Of a stretch of 16,642 nucleotides of DNA, positions 13,799-16,642 are shown in pieces. The notes beneath the pieces are model-generated. The model worked only from the letters and a program-made list of their open reading frames with translations. It did not search any database and was not told the origin of the DNA. Numbering within the stretch: position 1 is the stretch's first letter; each line of letters starts with the position of its first letter. Source of the DNA: an uncultured Lachnospiraceae bacterium (GTDB lineage: Bacteria; Bacillota; Clostridia; Lachnospirales; Lachnospiraceae); NCBI GenBank assembly GCA_900539715.1, contig UQDA01000040.1, forward strand, positions 1-16,642. The letters are read 5' to 3'. The translations under genes were made by a program, and so were the position numbers.

Positions 13799-13924
13799 AT
13801 GGCAAAAAATGAACGTACTCAGAATCAGTCCAAAAACAATGCGGACAGCGCTCAGAAGAACCAGTCCAAAAACAGTGTGAAGGATTCCGAAACAGGAAAC
13901 TGCAAGGATCGCAATAAGCAGTAA
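13799..13924 (+). CDS. Small hydrophilic protein of 41 residues with NQSKN repeats
   Basis: The start ATG is preceded by a strong AGGAGGA (13784-13790) at normal spacing, and an intrinsic terminator begins 18 bases after the TAA, so it looks like a complete single-gene unit. The product is rich in Asn, Lys, Gln and Ser, with no hydrophobic segment, one Cys (35), and two copies of NQSKN (9-13 and 21-25), suggesting an internal duplication (QNQSKNNADSAQ and KNQSKNSVKDSE). I do not recognise a family. Size and composition resemble minor small acid-soluble spore proteins, and the possible sigma-F/G promoter upstream agrees with that, but this is inference. It lies between the two-component/ABC relic and an RNA methyltransferase gene. 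Confidence 0.72.
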   Translation: MAKNERTQNQSKNNADSAQKNQSKNSVKDSETGNCKDRNKQ

Positions 13925-13940
13925 AGGATATGGCAGGAAA

Positions 13941-13968
13941 GACCCGGCAGCGCGCCGGGCCTTTTTTG
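13941..13968 (+). terminator. Intrinsic terminator of the small gene
   Basis: CCCGGC (13943-13948) pairs with GCCGGG (13954-13959), loop AGCGC, followed by T6 (13962-13967). Confidence 0.9.
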
Positions 13969-14006
13969 CTATACGGCGCAACAGCTGTATAAAGCATCTG
14001 TTCTCC

Positions 14007-14035
14007 TTGACACAGCAGAGGCTTATCCGTAAAAT
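14007..14035 (+). promoter_or_regulatory. Promoter of the methyltransferase-rdgB-yfcE unit
   Basis: TTGACA (14007-14012) and TAAAAT (14030-14035) are 17 bases apart. The leader that follows carries a TTTGCA/TGCAAA hairpin (14062-14067 with 14074-14079) before the RBS. Confidence 0.78.
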
Positions 14036-14102
14036 GAAAGGAGATTCTTAACTGTTTAACATTTGCATTGCAGTGCAAAGAAGTATGGCGATAAGGAGAT
14101 AT

Positions 14103-15272
14103 ATGAGAAAAATGGAATTGATCGCGCCCTGCCATTTCGGGCTGGAGGCGGTGCTGAAACGCGAAATCATAGATTTAGGATATGAAGTAAGTGAGGTAGA
14201 GGACGGAAGGGTTACCTTTTCGGGTGATGAAGAGGCGGTCTGCCGCGCAAATATTTTTTTACGGTCGGCAGAGCGTGTCCTGATAAAGGTCGGAAGTTTT
14301 CATGCGGAGACGTTTGAAGAACTGTTTCAGGGGACAAAGGCAATCGCGTGGGAAGAATATATTCCGGAAGACGGGAAATTCTGGGTGGCAAAGGCTGCCA
14401 GCGTAAAAAGCAAGCTGTTCAGTCCTTCGGATATTCAGTCTATCATGAAAAAGGCGATGGTAGAGCGTTTGAAAAGCGTTTATAAGACGGGCTGGTTTCA
14501 GGAGAATGGGGCGCCCTTTCCCATCCGCGTTTTTTTGAAAAAGGACGAGGTAACAGTCGGTCTTGATACCACCGGGGAATCTTTACATAAAAGGGGATAT
14601 CGCAAGCTGACGGCAAAGGCGCCCATCGCGGAAAATCTGGCGGCTGCGCTTATTATGCTGACACCGTGGCGCGCTGACCGCATTCTGGTAGATCCTTTTT
14701 GCGGCAGCGGCACGTTTCCGATAGAGGCGGCGATGATGGCGGCGAATATGGCTCCCGGCATGAACCGGGAATTTACGGCGGAGGACTGGGCGCATCTGAT
14801 AGGCAGAAAAAGCTGGTATCGTGCGTCTGAGGAGGCATTGGATCTTATCGTCAACGATGTGGAGACAGATATCCAGGGCTACGATATCGACGAGCATATG
14901 GTGAGCATCGCACGGGAGAACGCAAAGCTTGCGGGCGTGGATCATCTGATCCATTTCCAGAGAAGACCCGTGTCGGAGCTGTCACATCCGAAAAAGTACG
15001 GTTTTCTTATCACGAACCCGCCTTACGGCGAGCGGCTGGAGGATAAAAAAGATCTTCCGCAGCTTTACAGGACATTGGGCGAGCGTTTCGCAGCGTTGGA
15101 CAGCTGGTCAATGTACATGATAACCTCTTATGAGAACGCACAGCAGGATATCGGGCGCAAGGCGGATAAAAACCGCAAGATATACAATGGCATGATGAAG
15201 ACGTATTTTTATCAGTTTGCAGGACCAAAGCCCCCGAAAAAAACGGCTCAGGAGGAGAAGAGGCAGGGATGA
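14103..15272 (+). CDS. THUMP-domain class I SAM-dependent RNA (guanine-N2) methyltransferase, RlmL N-domain/YpsC type
   Basis: Probable 23S rRNA N2-guanine methyltransferase of the YpsC type, related to the N-terminal half of RlmL. From the ATG at 14103 the product is 389 residues; AAGGAG ends four bases upstream. Two earlier in-frame starts (GTG 14073, ATG 14085) lie before the RBS, and ATG 14112 is a possible alternative. Order: short ferredoxin-like N-domain (MELIAPCHFGLEAVLKREI), THUMP region (about 45-155), then the Rossmann methyltransferase with SAM motif DPFCGSGTFPIEAAMMA (197-213), acidic GYDID (259-263), and the catalytic NPPYGERL (305-312). The last residues are lysine-rich. The stop overlaps the rdgB start (ATGA). 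The exact target base cannot be told from sequence. Confidence 0.9.
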   Translation: MRKMELIAPCHFGLEAVLKREIIDLGYEVSEVEDGRVTFSGDEEAVCRANIFLRSAERVLIKVGSFHAETFEELFQGTKAIAWEEYIPEDGKFWVAKAASVKSKLFSPSDIQSIMKKAMVERLKSVYKTGWFQENGAPFPIRVFLKKDEVTVGLDTTGESLHKRGYRKLTAKAPIAENLAAALIMLTPWRADRILVDPFCGSGTFPIEAAMMAANMAPGMNREFTAEDWAHLIGRKSWYRASEEALDLIVNDVETDIQGYDIDEHMVSIARENAKLAGVDHLIHFQRRPVSELSHPKKYGFLITNPPYGERLEDKKDLPQLYRTLGERFAALDSWSMYMITSYENAQQDIGRKADKNRKIYNGMMKTYFYQFAGPKPPKKTAQEEKRQG

Positions 15273-15901
15273 GACAGATTATTTTTGCAACAGGGAATGA
15301 AGGTAAAATGAAGGAAATCCGCGAGATTTTGGAGGGGACGGATTTTGAAGCCATCTCTTTAAAGGAAGCGGGGATAAATATCGAAATAGAAGAAAACGGC
15401 AGGACATTTGAAGAAAATGCGCTGTTAAAGGCTGAGGGCATCAGGGATTGGTGCAGGAAAAACGGAGTTCCTGCCCGTCCTGAGCTTTCAGCGGACAAGG
15501 TGATCGTTCTGGCGGATGATTCCGGTCTGGAAGTGGATGCCCTGAATAAAGAGCCGGGGATTTATTCTGCGCGTTATCTGGGGTACGATACTTCCTATCG
15601 GGAGAAAAATGCCAACATCATTGGGCGGCTGGACGGCGTTTCCAAAGAGGAGCGGACGGCGCGGTTTGTGTGCGCGATCGCGGCGGCTTTCCCGGAGGGG
15701 AAGAGTGAAACGGCGCTGGGAACGATAGAGGGCTATATCGGCTGGGAAGAACGGGGAGAAAATGGGTTTGGCTATGACCCTATTTTTTACCTGTATGAAA
15801 ACGACCGCTCTACGGCGGAGCTTTCGCCGGAGGAGAAAAATGCTGTCAGTCACAGGGGCAGAGCACTTAACCGGATGAAAGAGATTCTGGAAGGAAGATG
15901 A
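15269..15901 (+). CDS. rdgB: (d)XTP/(d)ITP pyrophosphatase, RdgB/HAM1 family
   Basis: House-cleaning enzyme that hydrolyses non-canonical purine triphosphates (XTP, ITP, dITP) to the monophosphate and pyrophosphate. The 210-residue protein has all family marks: ATGNEGKMKEI (7-17) with Asn10 and Lys13 for triphosphate binding, TFEENALLKAEGI (46-58), LADDSGLEVDAL (81-92) with the metal/catalytic aspartates at 83-84, PGIYSARY (96-103), ENGFGYDPIF (164-173) and SHRGRAL (194-200). About ten residues (VPARPELSAD, 67-76) between the helix and LADDSG look like an insertion compared with typical RdgB. It overlaps the methyltransferase gene by four bases, and the phosphoesterase start follows 12 bases on, so the three are one operon. 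Confidence 0.95.
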   Translation: MRQIIFATGNEGKMKEIREILEGTDFEAISLKEAGINIEIEENGRTFEENALLKAEGIRDWCRKNGVPARPELSADKVIVLADDSGLEVDALNKEPGIYSARYLGYDTSYREKNANIIGRLDGVSKEERTARFVCAIAAAFPEGKSETALGTIEGYIGWEERGENGFGYDPIFYLYENDRSTAELSPEEKNAVSHRGRALNRMKEILEGR

Positions 15902-15913
15902 CGGGGAATACCG

Positions 15914-16390
15914 ATGAAAATACTGATTGTCAGCGATACGCACAGAAGAGACGGAAATCTGACGGGGGTCCTTGATATGGTGGGGACTCCTGATATGCTC
16001 ATTCATTGCGGCGATGTGGAAGGCAGCGAGGACTTTATCAGAAGCATTGCCGGATGCCCGGTGCATATGGTTGCGGGAAACAATGATTTTTTTACGGATC
16101 TGAAAAAAGAAGAGGAATTTTATATCGGAGATTATAAGGTATGGCTTACGCACGGACATAATTATTATGTTTCGATGGGGACGGAGTTTATCCGTGAGGA
16201 GGCAAAGAGCAGGGGAGTGGATATTGTGATGTTCGGGCACACGCACAGACCGTATCTGGAGCAGGGAAAAGTGACTGTATTAAACCCCGGAAGCCTTTCT
16301 TATCCCAGGCAGGAAGGGAGAAGACCGTCCTATATTCTGATGGAGCTGGATGCGAAGGGACAGACGCATTATCATATAAATTATATCTGA
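15914..16390 (+). CDS. YfcE-type metallophosphoesterase
   Basis: Small phosphodiesterase of the calcineurin-like YfcE/YsnB family, with a two-metal centre. The 158-residue protein shows the complete metal-ligand set: SDTH (7-10, Asp8 and His10), CGDVEG (32-37, Asp34), GNND (55-58, Asn56), THGH (79-82, His80) and GHTHRP (108-113, His109 and His111), then NPGSLSYPR (124-132) of the C-terminal sheet. It is the third gene after the methyltransferase and rdgB; rdgB next to a ysnB-like gene is also known in Bacillus. Natural substrate unknown; family members cleave model phosphodiesters. No strong terminator follows, only an A/T-only stretch (16390-16419) before the tRNA promoter. Confidence 0.92.
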   Translation: MKILIVSDTHRRDGNLTGVLDMVGTPDMLIHCGDVEGSEDFIRSIAGCPVHMVAGNNDFFTDLKKEEEFYIGDYKVWLTHGHNYYVSMGTEFIREEAKSRGVDIVMFGHTHRPYLEQGKVTVLNPGSLSYPRQEGRRPSYILMELDAKGQTHYHINYI

Positions 16391-16422
16391 AAAAAGTTTT
16401 TTAAAAAATTTAAAAAAAAGCG

Positions 16423-16451
16423 TTGACATATTCAGGAGTTTTATATATAAT
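16423..16451 (+). promoter_or_regulatory. Consensus promoter of the tRNA-Pro/tRNA-Gly cluster
   Basis: TTGACA (16423-16428) and TATAAT (16446-16451) are both perfect sigma-A hexamers with an exact 17-base spacer, about 37 bases before the tRNA-Pro 5' end. Confidence 0.9.
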
Positions 16452-16488
16452 AACTCTTGCGTCACGGATAAGGCATTTAGTTAAGCGA

Positions 16489-16563
16489 CGGGGTGTGGCT
16501 CAGCTTGGCTAGAGCGCCTGGTTTGGGACCAGGATGTCGCAGGTTCGAATCCTGTCACCCCGA
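16489..16563 (+). tRNA. tRNA-Pro (anticodon TGG)
   Basis: 75 bases. Acceptor CGGGGTG/CACCCCG, D arm GCTC/GAGC, anticodon stem CCTGG/CCAGG with loop TTTGGGA (anticodon TGG, reading CCA and by wobble other CCN codons), T loop TTCGAAT in GCAGG/CCTGT, discriminator A. No CCA encoded. The next tRNA starts eight bases later, so they share a transcript. Confidence 0.96.
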
Positions 16564-16571
16564 TATGACAT

Positions 16572-16642
16572 GCAGGTGTAGTTCAATGGTAGAACACCAG
16601 CCTTCCAAGCTGGATACGTGGGTTCGATTCCCATCACCCGCT
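16572..16642 (+). tRNA. tRNA-Gly (anticodon TCC)
   Basis: 71 bases, ending at the window edge. Acceptor GCAGGTG pairs with CACCCGC except an A-C mismatch at the third pair; D arm GTTC/GAAC; anticodon stem CCAGC/GCTGG with loop CTTCCAA (anticodon TCC, reading GGA/GGG); T arm GTGGG/CCCAT with TTCGATT loop; discriminator T. Bacillus-type tRNA-Gly(TCC) normally has G at position 3. Any CCA would lie outside the window. Confidence 0.92.

Noticed and set aside
15488..16246. Minus-strand open frame opposite rdgB and the phosphoesterase (252 codons)
   Set aside because: It spans two clear plus-strand genes with full motifs; shadow.

Overview
The window looks like a chromosomal segment of an anaerobic, probably spore-forming Firmicute of the Lachnospiraceae/Clostridia type. 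Four things point there: a clostridial butyrate module (butyryl-CoA dehydrogenase, EtfB and EtfA, phosphate butyryltransferase, butyrate kinase), strong AGGAGG-type ribosome binding sites, tRNA genes without an encoded CCA end, and near-consensus sigma-A promoters with 17-base spacers. No species call is possible by reading alone. No phage, transposase, CRISPR array or clear new multi-gene system is visible.

Layout. (1) 1-3333: bcd-etfB-etfA, probably the 3' part of a longer thl/crt/hbd/bcd/etf operon, ending in a terminator embedded in four consecutive stem-loops. (2) 3381-5024: a YbaK-type Cys-tRNA(Pro) deacylase gene and mtnA, closely spaced. (3) 5063-5467, minus strand: a cysteine-rich C_GCAxxG_C_C protein, transcribed away from ptb. 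(4) 5557-7772: ptb-buk with its own promoter, a structured leader and a UUCG-loop terminator. (5) 7892-11820: secA-prfB with its own promoter, closed by a long bidirectional terminator. (6) 11857-13078, minus strand: a two-gene membrane-protein operon (DUF4190-like then DUF975), with its promoter divergent from that of a tRNA-Arg gene. (7) 13188-13968: tRNA-Arg(ACG) with terminator, a decayed histidine kinase/ABC permease relic, and an unannotated 41-residue hydrophilic protein with its own RBS, a possible forespore promoter and a terminator. (8) 14007-16390: THUMP-type RNA methyltransferase, RdgB-type (d)XTP pyrophosphatase and YfcE-type phosphoesterase, tightly packed. (9) 16423-16642: a consensus promoter followed by tRNA-Pro(TGG) and tRNA-Gly(TCC).

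How the genes work together. Bcd with EtfAB reduces crotonyl-CoA to butyryl-CoA, in known clostridial systems with electron bifurcation to ferredoxin. Ptb and Buk then convert butyryl-CoA to butyrate with ATP formation. The two transcription units for the last steps of butyrate fermentation therefore lie within 8 kb of each other, separated by unrelated genes. SecA and RF2 are the usual secA-prfB pair; this RF2 is read in one frame without the programmed +1 frameshift. The methyltransferase-RdgB-YfcE group is a housekeeping set. The most unusual material is non-coding or very small: the etfA 3' hairpin array, the ptb leader, the two-component/ABC relic, and the small gene at 13799-13924.
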